Positions 11,401-21,401 of a DNA stretch of 64,000 nucleotides are shown piece after piece. Location of the stretch: the NCBI GenBank assembly GCA_029204225.1, contig CM055097.1, forward strand, positions 73,583,552-73,647,551, read 5' to 3'. The notes beneath the pieces were generated by a model that did no database searches, was not told where the DNA came from, and saw only the letters and a list, made by a program, of their open reading frames with translations. Origin of the DNA: Diphasiastrum complanatum (Eukaryota; Streptophyta; Lycopodiopsida; Lycopodiales; Lycopodiaceae). How positions within the stretch are numbered: the first letter of the stretch is position 1; every line of letters begins with the position of its first letter. Made by a program: the position numbers and the translations under genes.

Positions 11401-11969
11401 TAAGCCTTAGCACACTCACATAGTGTTTTATTCATCCTCTCGGCTATACCATTTTGTTGAGGACTATAAATACATGTAAGTTCTCTCTTAATGCCATTGG
11501 ATTTACAAAACTCTATCATCTTGGTGGAGATATACTCTCCACCATTATCACTTATCAATACTTTAACTCTAGGATCAAGTTGATTTTCAACTAGAGTTTT
11601 GAACTTAACAAAAGCTTCAAACACTTTACTTTTGGAATCCAAAAGTTCAATCCAAGTGTTTCTAGAGTAATCATCAATAAAAGATACATACATAGATGCA
11701 CCTCCATTAGATTCTTGAGAAAAAGAGTGCACATCACTATGAATAAGATCTAATGCTTTTGTAGATCTAGTGGAAGAGATATCAAAAGGTAGCTTGTGTG
11801 CCTTTGAGAGGCTACAAGCTTCACAACTTTTTTCACACTTTGAGAGTGTATATGGAAGGCCGAGAGCAAGATCCTTGGTGCATAGCATCTCCATAAATTT
11901 GAAGTTGGGGTGGCCCAACCTCTTATGCCAAAGCTCCACTTGATTGAGCTCCTCCTTCACCATGTTCAC
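11400..11969 (-). pseudogene. B1 integrase core
   Basis: This frame has the GAG-pre-integrase HHCC part (LWHKRLGHPNFKFME, then CEKSCEACSLSKAHKLPF) and the catalytic core. DDE residues are seen in DLIHSDVHSF, LISDNGGEYIS and GIAERMNKTLCE. In B1 it is split from the protease side by a frameshift near 11990 and from RT by the one-base deletion near 11402. It would insert the cDNA copy into the genome in the nucleus. All catalytic residues are present, so only the frame is broken. Confidence 0.85.
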
Positions 11970-11997
11970 ACTTCCAAGGAAAACATTAGCATCAAGC

Positions 11998-12390
11998 TTA
12001 AAAAGCCTTCCTTGCTTGAATCCCTTTACAATGCAAGTAATTTTTCATCATTATGGAGCAAACACCTTGCTTAAAATGGACATCTAAGCCATCATCCATC
12101 AATTGTCCTACACTTAACAAATTCTTAGTGAGTGTAGGAACATAGGGTACATTATCAAGCTCTACTCTTTTAGAGGATCCAAGACTTAAGGGAATAGTTC
12201 CCACTCCATCTATTCTACATTCTTGATCACTTGCTATTAGAATAGACTTTTTACAACCTACAAAAGGTACAAGAGTTGAGAAAAAATCTTTTTGAAATGT
12301 CATGTGGGAACTAACCCCACTATCAATCCACCATGTGTCATTGGAGTAGCTCTTTGATGTTGATGTAGAAGCCATCAAGCATGAATCCAC
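11998..12390 (-). pseudogene. B1 aspartic protease region
   Basis: The open frame holds the copia protease signature WWIDSGVSSHMTF, where D-S-G is the catalytic motif (the usual Ala after Gly is Val here), then GVGTIPLSL and LDNVPYVPTLTKNLLSVGQL. In a live element it would cut the polyprotein into gag, integrase and RT. It ends in a frameshift just before the LFKLD motif that leads into integrase. It overlaps the end of the gag frame by 16 bases in another phase. Confidence 0.8.
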
Positions 12391-12920
12391 TTCATCCTCA
12401 TCTTCCTCAAGAGTGAGGTTGCCTTGTTTGCTCTCTCCTTATTTCCACAAAAGAAGCACTTGAGTTTGGCTTTGTTCTTCTTTCCACCTTTGGAGCTTGA
12501 TGGTTGATCATCATTCTTGGTCTCCTTGTGTTGGATTTTCTTCTTTGACTTTGCCTTTCTCTTGCTTGAGAAGTTGGCCTTCTCATCACCATCATGCAAC
12601 TTTAAGGATCCAATCCTTTGCTTGACATGAAGGATCCTACTCTCCTCGGCCACAAGCACACTATGGAGCTTGTCAATACAAGGTAGTGCATCTTGAATAG
12701 CAAAGCTTTGTACAAGATTGGAGAACTCATCTCCAAGACCATTCAAAATGATTTGAACAAGTTCATCATCATGAATACCCTCACTAATGATGGAAAGATC
12801 TTTGTTGAGAGATTTTATTCTCAAGACATACTCTTGAGCACTCTCATCACTCCCTCTAATGCTTTAGAATTTAGCCTTTCACTAGCCTCAAGAAGATAGG
12901 CTCCAATTGAACCCATTCTA
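12375..12920 (-). pseudogene. B1 gag with two deletions
   Basis: The N-terminus (MGSIGAYLLEASERLN, ATG near 12917) runs directly into the middle of gag (SDESAQEYVLRIKSLNKDL). About 80-90 codons of the core are missing and the frame is changed. The rest (VQIILNGLGDEFSNLVQSFAIQ) is intact as far as the zinc knuckle, which reads CFFCGNK and then jumps to KQGNLTLEEDEDEV. The GHYASEC half is therefore deleted and the knuckle cannot bind zinc. Gag would normally form the virus-like particle and bind RNA. Confidence 0.75.
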
Positions 12921-12949
12921 TCTAGTAACAAGTACAACAAATGTACTAT

Positions 12950-13607
12950 TCAAAGGCTCTCCCTTCTTCCTTTCTCAGAATTTAGCTAAAATGATACTCT
13001 CTTGAATCTCACTAGACTCAAGAAGCAAGATCTATAATGATCTTGAACTCAAAAAAATTTGGAAAAGTGTATTATACACAATCTATTCACTTAGAACCTT
13101 GGATTTGAAAAATGATGATCCACGTCTTCACACGTGTGAAGTACAGCTTCTGTACGGCCTGATAACATAGAAATAATTTACTTATCATTTACTAAGCATT
13201 CATCCACAAAGAAAGTGCTTAAGAGAGTCAAAACACAAAGATTGCTTCACAAACCAAGATTTCTCATCATTAGCTCAACAATGGATCCATCATGGATCAA
13301 GTACCAAATCACTATAATCTCTCTCTAAGTTGCATCCAACACATGTGGGACAGCTCATTGTACTCAACCATATCCACTTTGGATAAGATCTATCAAGTTT
13401 GCCACATCATCCATTGGTGGTTTGTGTTGAACTTCTAGATTCCTACAATGTAGGACCTAACTCCTATAATTTAGGAGATGTCATATTAGACTCAAATTAG
13501 AGCTAATCAAAATGGATATGAATATTACAAGTGTCATTTCACATGTGTGGATCCACATAGATGTCAAAATACATCAAAAACCATGTGAAAATTGCTTAAT
13601 TCTAACA
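12950..13607 (-). repeat. 5' LTR of B1
   Basis: It starts TGTTAGAATTAAGC at 13607 and matches the B2 LTR (51878-52528) as far as about 13110, where the two diverge. The inner end toward gag is uncertain and no primer site is recognised. The five bases outside the LTR start are GGAAC. Confidence 0.7.
13129..13159 (-). promoter_or_regulatory. LTR dyad module (B1)
   Basis: CACACGTGTG (13129-13138) is followed by the perfect dyad GTACAGCTTCTGTAC (13141-13155) and GGCC (13156-13159). The arms differ from the A family but still pair. Confidence 0.5.
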
Positions 13608-14377
13608 GGAACGTATCCTTTCAGAGCCCAAGCTTGTCCACTTATTCTTAGACCATTTAACTTTATTGTGAACACGAACATTAGTTATTTTAACACTCCC
13701 ACTTACTGAAGTGTTCCCTAAACTTATTAATAGAATTGTAATTGATCTTATTATATATCTTATTAAGTTCAGCATTATTATTATTATGACAGTGTTGTCA
13801 CTGCTCTCACTTCATGTGAAAGCTCTTGATTTTCATTTAATCATGCTCCACTTTGGGATATGCTTCTAAACTGCATCTTCATGTGGATTGTGGTAGAAGA
13901 CGTCTCTTCCTTCACCTACACATAAACTTTGCTTTAATTTAGTTTTCTGCCATCTTCAAAGAGCTAGCTTTGATCATTGTTTTGTTGATTAGTTGCTTGT
14001 TTCAGCAACTCTCAGTTGGTTGGTTGATTTTGATGTCATTTCTTCAAAAAAGAGTTTCAAGTTGATGTTCTTCTTCAACTACTTCAACACTCAATACTTG
14101 ATGATCATCATTCTCTTCATCTTCTTTCTTGTTTTCACGATCTTCATATGCCTTTTTTCCAGCATCCTCAGACAAACTGTTTATTTGTCTTCTCAGAATC
14201 ATTCTGCATTTTTCCTTGTCTGTTCTTCACAAACCGTGGGACTGCATTTTTTTTTCCTCTAGATTCTTCACGAAGTAATCTAGCAATGACATATTCCAAG
14301 TCTCGATCACCTTGGCGGCTTTCTAAGGAGATGATAAGGTTTTCATATGATTCAAGAAGACTTCCAAGAAGAGTCAT
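13608..14377 (-). pseudogene. Copia remnant H (gag fragment and LTR start)
   Basis: On the minus strand 14377-14168 encodes a copia gag segment (LLGSLLESYENLIISLESRQ, EYVIARLLREE) typical of the UBN2/gag core. Downstream sequence is unreadable. It ends in a purine-rich tract and TGTTAAAATAAC near 13698, which may be the start of a 3' LTR that B1 cut at about 13612. Gag would form the particle shell in a live copia. Everything between gag and the supposed LTR is deleted or decayed. Confidence 0.45.
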
Positions 14378-14401
14378 GACAACATCTTTTATGTTGTGCG
14401 T

Positions 14402-16130
14402 ATGCAGCCCAATAGGAAAGCATATGCTATGCTATTAGGTCAACCATGGCTTAGGAAGACCGATTGTTTGGTTGATATTCCCAGTGCTCATTTGATTTTT
14501 GGCCGTGGGAAGAAAAGAGTAGTTGTGAATGCATATCCAAATTTGCCTGAGAGCGAAAGCGGAGATCCCTGATACGTATTGGGAGGGTGAAGTTTCCGTG
14601 TCCAGTGATTCTGAAGAGTCTCCTTCCAAGGAAGCAGCATTGCTACTAATTGAACAGTACGAGGGTCGTGAACCTCTAGTATGTGTTAGAGATGTCGATG
14701 CGGATAAGGTCATGTGTGACGCTCATAATGAGGATAAAGTGTTGTTAGTCGGTGCTCACCTAGATAAGGAGCCCAAAAAGCTAATATCAAACTTCTTGGT
14801 AGGTGCAAAGGGTGTATTTGCATGGAATTATGATGACTTTAAAAGTATACCACCAGCCCTAGTAGTTCATCGAATCCCATTGAAACCTGATGTAAAGACT
14901 ATCAGGGAACGACAAAGGAGGTTAGCCCAACATCTCATGGCACTAGTGGCTGAGGAAATCCGGAAAATGAGGGATGTTGGCCTTATATTCCCTCACCAAC
15001 ACTGAATGGTGCTCGGCGATTGTACCCAAAGTTAAGAAGAATGGGCAAATCAGAGATTGTGTGGACTTTATTTCCCTTAACAAGAGTATTGTAAAGGACT
15101 ACTACCCTTTACCCTTCATCAACCAACTGTTTGATCAATTTTCATGTCATGCCGTTTGGACTTTGTAATGCCCCGGGTACATAGTTTATGAATGAATCCT
15201 TTGAAAACTTGGTGTCTAAGCACATTAAGGTGTTTATGGATGACCTCTGTATAGCAACCAACAATATTGAGGACCACATCAGAGTACTCAAGAATGTTTT
15301 GAAGTGTGCAGAGAAAAGTCTATAGCACTAAATCCTAGGAAATGTTTTTTTGTGGTTCCATACGGTATTCTCCTTGGACATGTTATAAGCAAGGATGGGA
15401 TAACTACCGATCCAGCTAAACTCCAGGGTGTTAGAGAGATGTCTGCCCCCATTAATGTAAAAGGTGTGAGATCCTTTTTAGGGAGTGTAGGGTATTATAG
15501 AAGATTCTTAAAAGATTATAGCAAGATCACTTTGCCTTTAGTAGAGCTCCTTGCAAAAGATAAACCCATCTTGTGGACTGAGGAGTGTTAGTATGTGTTT
15601 GATCATCTGAAAGATGCCTTGACAAAAACCCCAATTCTCAGACCACCCAATGGGACAAAGAATTTCATCTTATTGTTGCTGCTAGACCTTTGGCCCTAAA
15701 TTGTGCCTTGTTCTAGATTGAGGAACCAAAAATGTTACACCCCATAGCTTTTGCTAGTGTCAAGTTGAAGAGTGCTGAAACTAGATACAGTTATGGAGAA
15801 AGTGTGTGCTAGCGGTACATTTTGTTGTGTCTAAGTTCAGACACTATCTTATCCATCAGAAAGTAGTCATTTTTGCTCCTACCACTACTATTAAACTCAT
15901 GTTGGACAAACTTCACCCGCCAGATAGACTTGTCAAGTGGCTTGTTGTTCTAGAAGAATTTGATTATGAATTGAGAAACAAATCGCCCAAAGCCTAGAAT
16001 TTGGTGGATTGTCTATCCAACTCTCCTGAGTCTTCCGGGAGAGCATTCCATATTTTCCAAACGGGAAAAGATAAGTCCAAAAAGTTTTCATGTATAGGTG
16101 CTTTAAGAATGGTTTCTAAGGCATTCTAAC
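14402..16130 (+). pseudogene. Ty3/gypsy pol relic (protease end, RT, RNase H)
   Basis: The plus strand shows, in order: AYAMLLGQPWLRKTDC (protease/linker), an acidic linker, GVFAWNYDDFKSIPP and the RT start IVPKVKKNGQIRDCVDF. After these come MPFGLCNAPGT, FMDD at 15232-15243 as the catalytic box, GHVISKDGITTDPAKL (connection) and RNase H pieces (KFRHYLIHQKVVIFA, LDKLHPPDRLVKW). A deletion joins FINQLFDQ to the MPFGLCN block, removing motif A with the first catalytic Asp. Several stops and frameshifts follow. Integrase, gag and LTRs are not found. This is an old dead copy, a different element from the minus-strand gypsy at 55-61 kb. Confidence 0.8.
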
Positions 16131-16254
16131 CACTTGGCCAGTGTGTCACATTTTTCGTTAGTGTAGGTGAAGGAGGTGGAAAAAGCAAAGGTGCCTTAAG
16201 AATGGTTTCTAAGGCATTCTGGCCACTTGGCCAGTGTGTCACATTTTTTGCTAA
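16090..16254 (+). repeat. Direct duplication of a 65-bp block in the gypsy relic
   Basis: GGTGCTTTAAGAATGGTTTC... at 16090 recurs at 16189 with a 99-bp period and few changes. The period is a multiple of three, so both copies encode GALRMVSKAF in the same frame. Confidence 0.7.
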
Positions 16255-16900
16255 GGAGCGAAAAAGGGAGAAGGTGCCTAAAAAATTGTTTTAAGGTAAA
16301 AGAAAGAAAGAAAAAATGTGAAGGTTCGAAAATATGAAGTTGGCCATTACTTGAATGATTTTGTTTTAAGGATGAGCGTAAAAAATCTTACAAAATCCAC
16401 CCATAGGACAAGGGTATGAAAGTACAAGTTTTATGTGGTGGCCTAGTCGTTATAGATTTCCACAAAATCGATGAATTACGTAGTATAAAAGGTTTGATCG
16501 TTTCCCAAGAGAGAGAATAATCTCATCTTTTGCATGGTAACTATGTGTATGATGGTAAATGGACTAGAATATATAAAATTCACAATGAATACTATAGCGA
16601 CATAACTGGTTATCCAAAGATATTTTGGTAAATTGGCATTTAGGAACACCAATGGTGAAACGATCTGGTCAAGGTCTGCAATTGTAAAGATTACTTTATC
16701 TTTCAGGCTCTTCAGACATCAGGTAAACAGTCGGAACAAACAGCAACTAGCAAATAGATTCATCAAGCAGAATCACATTGGCTAAAGATTCTTCTTCTTA
16801 ATCAAACACAAAGTATTAGGTCTTATTGCAGGAAGCAAACAAAACAAAACATCAAACAATCTCTGAACACATAGCTCATTCAGAATTGAAGGAAGTTCTG
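16255..16900. other. Downstream of gypsy relic, no clear gene
   Basis: The sequence keeps a faint plus-strand coding look (for example YEVGHYLNDFVLRM near 16340) but has many stops. It could be the decayed integrase side of the gypsy relic. I see no LTR. Confidence 0.3.
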
Positions 16901-17260
16901 CTAAAAGGCATTAGACTGCTCCTGCATTTCTTCCAATACTTCGAGCGTAGCATCCTGCCTTCCTTTTGCTTCTTCAAGCTCTATGTCCTTCCTTTCTGCT
17001 TGGGCCACTTCAAGTTCTTTGTTTTTATAGAACAGCTCAGCCTTTGTTTCGTTCAGCTCTGTATCCCTCTGGATTAGGTCTGCTTGGACTCTTTTATACT
17101 TTGATCCAAGCTTCCTGGATACCTTCTCCAAGCTGGCAAGATGTTGAATAGCTGCCCGCATATTCGACAGTAGTGTTCCAAAAATCTTTTGATATAATTC
17201 GACATCGAGAATTGGTACCTCAACGTCACTTTCACTGCCCTGTTGTTCTTCCTGTGGCAT
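16901..17260 (-). CDS. Coiled-coil ORF in frame after copia pol TAG
   Basis: This 119-codon ORF starts MPQEEQQGSESDVEV and then has a long charged helix with heptad character (LASLEKVSRKLGSKYKRV, DTELNETKAELFYKNKELEV, RKDIELEEAKGRQ), so it should form a coiled coil. It lies in the same frame as the upstream copia pol: pol ends KPTEIH, a single TAG follows, then Lys and the Met of this ORF. In plant Sireviruses such as SIRE1 an env-like ORF with coiled coils follows pol after one UAG (established knowledge). I infer a similar 3' accessory gene. It has no transmembrane segment, so a true envelope role is unsupported. It might instead be a captured piece of host coiled-coil protein. Confidence 0.5.
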   Translation of the reverse strand: MPQEEQQGSESDVEVPILDVELYQKIFGTLLSNMRAAIQHLASLEKVSRKLGSKYKRVQADLIQRDTELNETKAELFYKNKELEVAQAERKDIELEEAKGRQDATLEVLEEMQEQSNAF

Positions 17261-17261
17261 T

Positions 17262-18240
17262 TTCTAGTGTATTTCTGTAGGTTTGTGATCACAAACTAAG
17301 AATGCTTTGTGGGTAAAAACATATGGTTTGTTCAGCTCCCTCTCAAAGCAGGGTAGCCTTGTGATTTCCAGATTAGCTCTCTATTTCTCAAACATTACCT
17401 TGTCTAAAGGCTTAGTGAAGATGTCGGCCACCATCTACTTGGTTGGAACAAAAGTTTACAACTCATAACTCTCAATAGATCCCTAATCAAATGTTATTTG
17501 ATGGCAATGTGTTTCATTTTTGAGTGAAACACGGGATCCTTTGTCATATGTATTGCGGATGTATTGTCCATGTGTAGGATCAGTGGCTCATTGGTGCTCA
17601 CCCAATTCGTCAAGAAATTGTTTGAGCCAGGTAGGCTCATTGGCCATCATGGCTGCTACGACGTACTCCGCTTCGCAAGATGACTATGCAATAATGGTTT
17701 GTTTCTTAATGACCCAAAGAATAGCTGCATTTGATGTGATTGTGCATCCCCCTGAGATGCTTTTACAGTATTTTTTAGTGATGCCCAACTTGCATCACTG
17801 TAGGACTTCAGTTTGAATCTTGCATCATGAGAGTAGCGCAACCCATAATCCATCGTCTATTGAAGGTATTGTAGGATCCTTTTGGTGATCTTTAAGTGCA
17901 TAGGGCATGGATTGATGTAAAATTGGCTCATTAAGAACACTGCATAGGCAATGATAGGGTTTGTATTGTCTGCCAAGTACATCAATGATCCGATCAACCT
18001 CCTATAGGGGGTTTATAGCATAGCTTTCTGCTCTTTTGCATTTTGCGTGAGTCTTGCTTTGTCAGAACTGTTTCTGACACTATTGGAGTGTTAGCCCCTT
18101 TGTAGTCTGACATTTGAAAATCATCAAGGATTCTCTGGATGTACCTCGACTAGTGAAGATACAACTTCTCTTCGTCAAGATCTTTGTCAATCGACAATCC
18201 TAGGTAGCATCTTGCTTCATACTAGGTCTAATATTTCAAA
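17262..18240 (-). pseudogene. Copia pol relic (RT thumb to RNase H end)
   Basis: On the minus strand this covers the end of RT, the connection and RNase H of the family also seen at 3640-5530. Motifs include a copia LGLP-like block near 18190, DYGLRYSHDARFKLKSYSDASWAS (RNase H start) and the C-terminal tail CFERELNKPYVFTHKAF. There are several frameshifts. It is truncated at 18240 within RT, so YVDD is absent. The tail frame is clean up to TAG, after which the coiled-coil ORF continues in the same frame. Confidence 0.75.
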
Positions 18241-18830
18241 GTGTTGTCATGTACTTTAGTACATCCATGCTTATACATGCATTATAATATCCAATGTAAG
18301 CTTTGTAGGCCCAAAAGGAGCTATTAGCCTTAAAAACAAGGTGGTTCCCTCTATAGGTCCTTCAAAGTAATTAATAAGGATAATAGGCCACTAAGGGCCC
18401 AATGTAGGCTAAATAATGCTTAACAAGGGCTAACTATCCTTCAAGATAGTTGAGTTTAGTTAACTAAGAGCATTGTGTATAACTAGACAAGAGACATCAA
18501 TTTTTGAATCTTTTGGCTCATTTGCAAGTGAGAGCTTCTAGCTTCCTTGTGAATGTGAGCCGTAGGGATCTTCATTGCTAGGTCTCATATGCCTTACCTA
18601 CATGAATCCATGTCATTTTCATTGCTATGTACTCTTTCTTTCATTTCTATTGAGATTCTATGGAGATCTTTCTATGAATATGCTATCTTGAATGCTTTGT
18701 ACTTTCTTTGCTCTTAGCTTTACTTCTATTGTAATTGTTGGAATTTAATCTAACTCCTACTCATTCCAACAGCCCTTCTTCCTTCTCTGATTTTTACTCT
18801 CTCAAATGCAACCTACTAAAAATGAACTAT
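18241..18830. other. Non-coding, possible LTR piece
   Basis: No gene is seen. A 9-bp inverted repeat TGTTGGAAT (18736-18744) / ATTCCAACA (18763-18771) could be an LTR edge or a hairpin. The low coding signal and TG...CA-like ends suggest a decayed LTR. Confidence 0.25.
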
Positions 18831-19812
18831 TTTTAACAATCTGCATATTTGAACTAATTGTCGCTACAGTCTGCATTTTTACTCACGTTTGGCCATAGGC
18901 CCCGACACCCGACACTGTCACTAATTTTTACCTTCTTGAGCAACTAAGTGTTTAGCGACACTTATCTAAGTTGTTTTCGGGCCATTTTGGCACTTCCAGA
19001 AAAGCGACACTTTTTGCGAAAAATGCAAAAAATGCGACGCTACATTTTTACATGCAGTTTTTAACAGGCGACAATTAGGGCAAAAAGCGACACTGAATTT
19101 TTACATGCAATTTTTGACACTAAATTTTTACATGCATTTTTTGAATAATGTGACTTGGATCCCAGTCTCTTTTCTAGAACTTTCAATTTAAGCCAATCTA
19201 TGTCAAATTCTACAAAAGATTTGCATAGATGCTCTATATGCACTAGAAACTCTCAAAGGTTTCACTTGGAGGACAATTCCAAGGATGTTTTCTAGCAAAT
19301 TGATGTTTCTAAACTTGACCCTATCACTCTTGAACAAATCTAGAGTGATGGTACAATGGATTTCAACCTCACACCTTGCATATCACTCCTTAATCTATGA
19401 TTTTTAGCAAAATCTCTCTCAACTTTAACATGCACTCAAAAAATCAGAGACAATCAATTAATGCACCTAATTCAAGCTTCAAATTTAATTTATTGGATGA
19501 TCTAATCCAAGAACTAATCAAGGGATTAGATTCTCTATAGAAAATGCTTGATTTTGCACCAAAAATCACTCAAATTGGGTATGTGAGTCAAATTCTACAA
19601 ATTTTTTAAGTCTATCAGTCAAAATCGGAGATGTAGGGCCTCACACGTGTAAAAAGAGTTCCTACATCCCACAACAAGATCTGGACCAAAAATTTTGAGG
19701 ATAGCTTTCAAATCCAACTCGCTACACAAAATTTGACTAGTTTCCAAAAAACTCCTAATTTTGGCTTTGATTTGGATTCACGCTATCAATTTCAACAAAA
19801 CCTCTTGTACTA

Positions 19813-19825
19813 GGCTCTGATACCA
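19813..19825 (-). other. Primer-binding site of element O
   Basis: The minus strand reads TGGTATCAGAGCC, directly next to the LTR end. Confidence 0.8.
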
Positions 19826-20658
19826 TGTGAAAAAAGTACAAAAAGGACCAAGAGTGGGTCCTAATCTGATCCTCAAGAGGGATTGGTTGTCAGATTACTT
19901 GATCTATCAATCTACTCGAGATTAAGATCAATCTAGATCAATTCTAGACACAAAATCCTAACAAAAACAATCATTAATTGAAGGTAGGTGTACTTTCTAG
20001 TTTCACACGTGTGAAACACTGTCTGAGTATGGAATGCAACCTGAAAATCAAGTACACATTGATAGAACCTCAAAACAATCAAAACAAATGTAGACAAATG
20101 GAGAGAATCACTCAAAATTGCTTCCAAAACTAAGATTGTTGTCTCACACTGATTATGGCCAAATGTGGCTCTATATATACGATAAGTGGGAGCTCGTGGT
20201 ACTGATCACCCCTCTGATCCCACATGTGTGAAGGTGATTTGTCATATGATGATTCATCATGCGAAACTGACACTTGGACAAAACCTTCTATTTTGAGCAC
20301 TTTTGGTTCATTTTCCTTCTATATGGAGATCTACTTGGAAATCTTCTAGAAGTCAAAATTTGCCTACTTTAGCTTATTCCACATGTGTGAACTGTCCTCT
20401 ACACATGGAATATGGCACCTAACCAAAGGATGTGGCTCATGCAATCAATAGATTGATGCCATGTGTCTTATATCTAGAAAACTAGTTTTTGGCCATTTTA
20501 GCCACTAGAACTTGAATTAAATCATATGTACAACATATATGATTATGGTACATGACAAGTACACTATTTTCACATGTGAGAACAGGCTCCACAGATGTGT
20601 AATCATCCTATATACATGATTTTTGGCCTCTACCAAGCTTATTTTTGCATTTTTCACA
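19826..20658 (-). repeat. 5' LTR of element O
   Basis: It begins TGTGAAAAATGC at 20658 and ends ...TTTTTTCACA at 19826, 833 bp long. It contains a TATATATA box near 20170 (minus reading) and CACACGTGTG at 20004-20013 beside ACACTGTCTGAGTATGG, a weakened form of the LTR dyad. Confidence 0.65.
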
Positions 20659-21276
20659 ATCAAGTCATTGTAAGTGTCATAAGTCATCAAGTTATCAGAC
20701 AAAGATAAAACGACCAGAATGGGTCTTATAGTAGCTGACTCCTTAGAGTTAATGATTATAGTGAGAGAGAAAGATATTCAGAACCTTAGCAATTGTTTTG
20801 AGTCTGTAAGTAGGATCATGCGCTTATCAACGCAATTGTATTGTGATCTGATCATTGTGTTTACAGCTTTATTATACAAATTCACTATTGTTCTACATCC
20901 TTTTGCATTCTTGTTGAATGATAATTGCCACTCCTCTTACACAAACACTATTATCAAAGAATTGTATGGCTATCTCCGACGTATAAATTGATTCTACATT
21001 CTCTTCATACCAGGTTATCAATATTAGAGGATTGCATGGCTATCTCAAATGCCTAATCGTTTTTCGACAATCTCTCTTCTACCGTAGTCTAAGACTCCTA
21101 CACTGATAATTTGATTCAATGCAAAAGAACAGCCCATAAAATCCATTCTCTAAGTAATCCACGATTCTATTATCAAGAATTCTTTGTTTCATCAGTTGAC
21201 ATCAATCCAAACATCAACCGATGTGAGATCAGAACTGATAATCACATCTCACACAATAGTATCCGTCCCCACAAAG

Positions 21277-21289
21277 TGGTATCAAGGCC
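21277..21289 (+). other. Primer-binding site of element I (variant)
   Basis: It reads TGGTATCAAGGCC, one of the divergent forms of the Met-tRNA site in this window. It is followed by a 110-bp leader to the gag ATG. Confidence 0.6.
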
Positions 21290-21401
21290 ATAGATTTATT
21301 GGATTACTAGAGTCTAGGACTTATAATAGAACTTAAGACATTTTTTTTATTCTATAGAGTTGATTCATTTAGCTTGTGTTTTATCTCTACTACTCGACTA
21401 C

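Larger units (their letters stand above)
9521..13607 (-). mobile_element. Copia element B1, 3' truncated
   Basis: A minus-strand copia with a 5' LTR at about 12950-13607, gag, protease, integrase, RT and most of RNase H in the usual order. It stops at 9521 inside RNase H where element A's LTR begins. It is of the same family as B2 (50816-52528), sharing most of the RNase H sequence and an identical in-frame TAG. No primer site is visible between LTR and gag, so the leader is deleted. Confidence 0.85.
18831..20658 (-). mobile_element. LTR element O (5' LTR, primer site, non-coding interior)
   Basis: A minus-strand LTR (19826-20658) with an adjacent primer site is followed by an interior without recognisable genes down to about 18830. 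In 18880-19130 the short motif GCGACAC/GCGACGC recurs at least five times, mixed with TTTTTACATGCA repeats. The 3' end is missing or not recognisable. It is non-autonomous or decayed. Confidence 0.55.

Noticed and set aside
13512-13709. 65-codon ORF near the B1 LTR
   Set aside because: It lies in the LTR and its like at 51845-52090 is on the opposite relative strand; an LTR shadow.
14402-16130. Endogenous pararetrovirus (caulimovirus) as source of the RT
   Set aside because: The protease linker, RT and connection motifs fit Ty3/gypsy. No movement-protein or coat motif is seen, and the related minus-strand relic has a gypsy integrase zinc finger.
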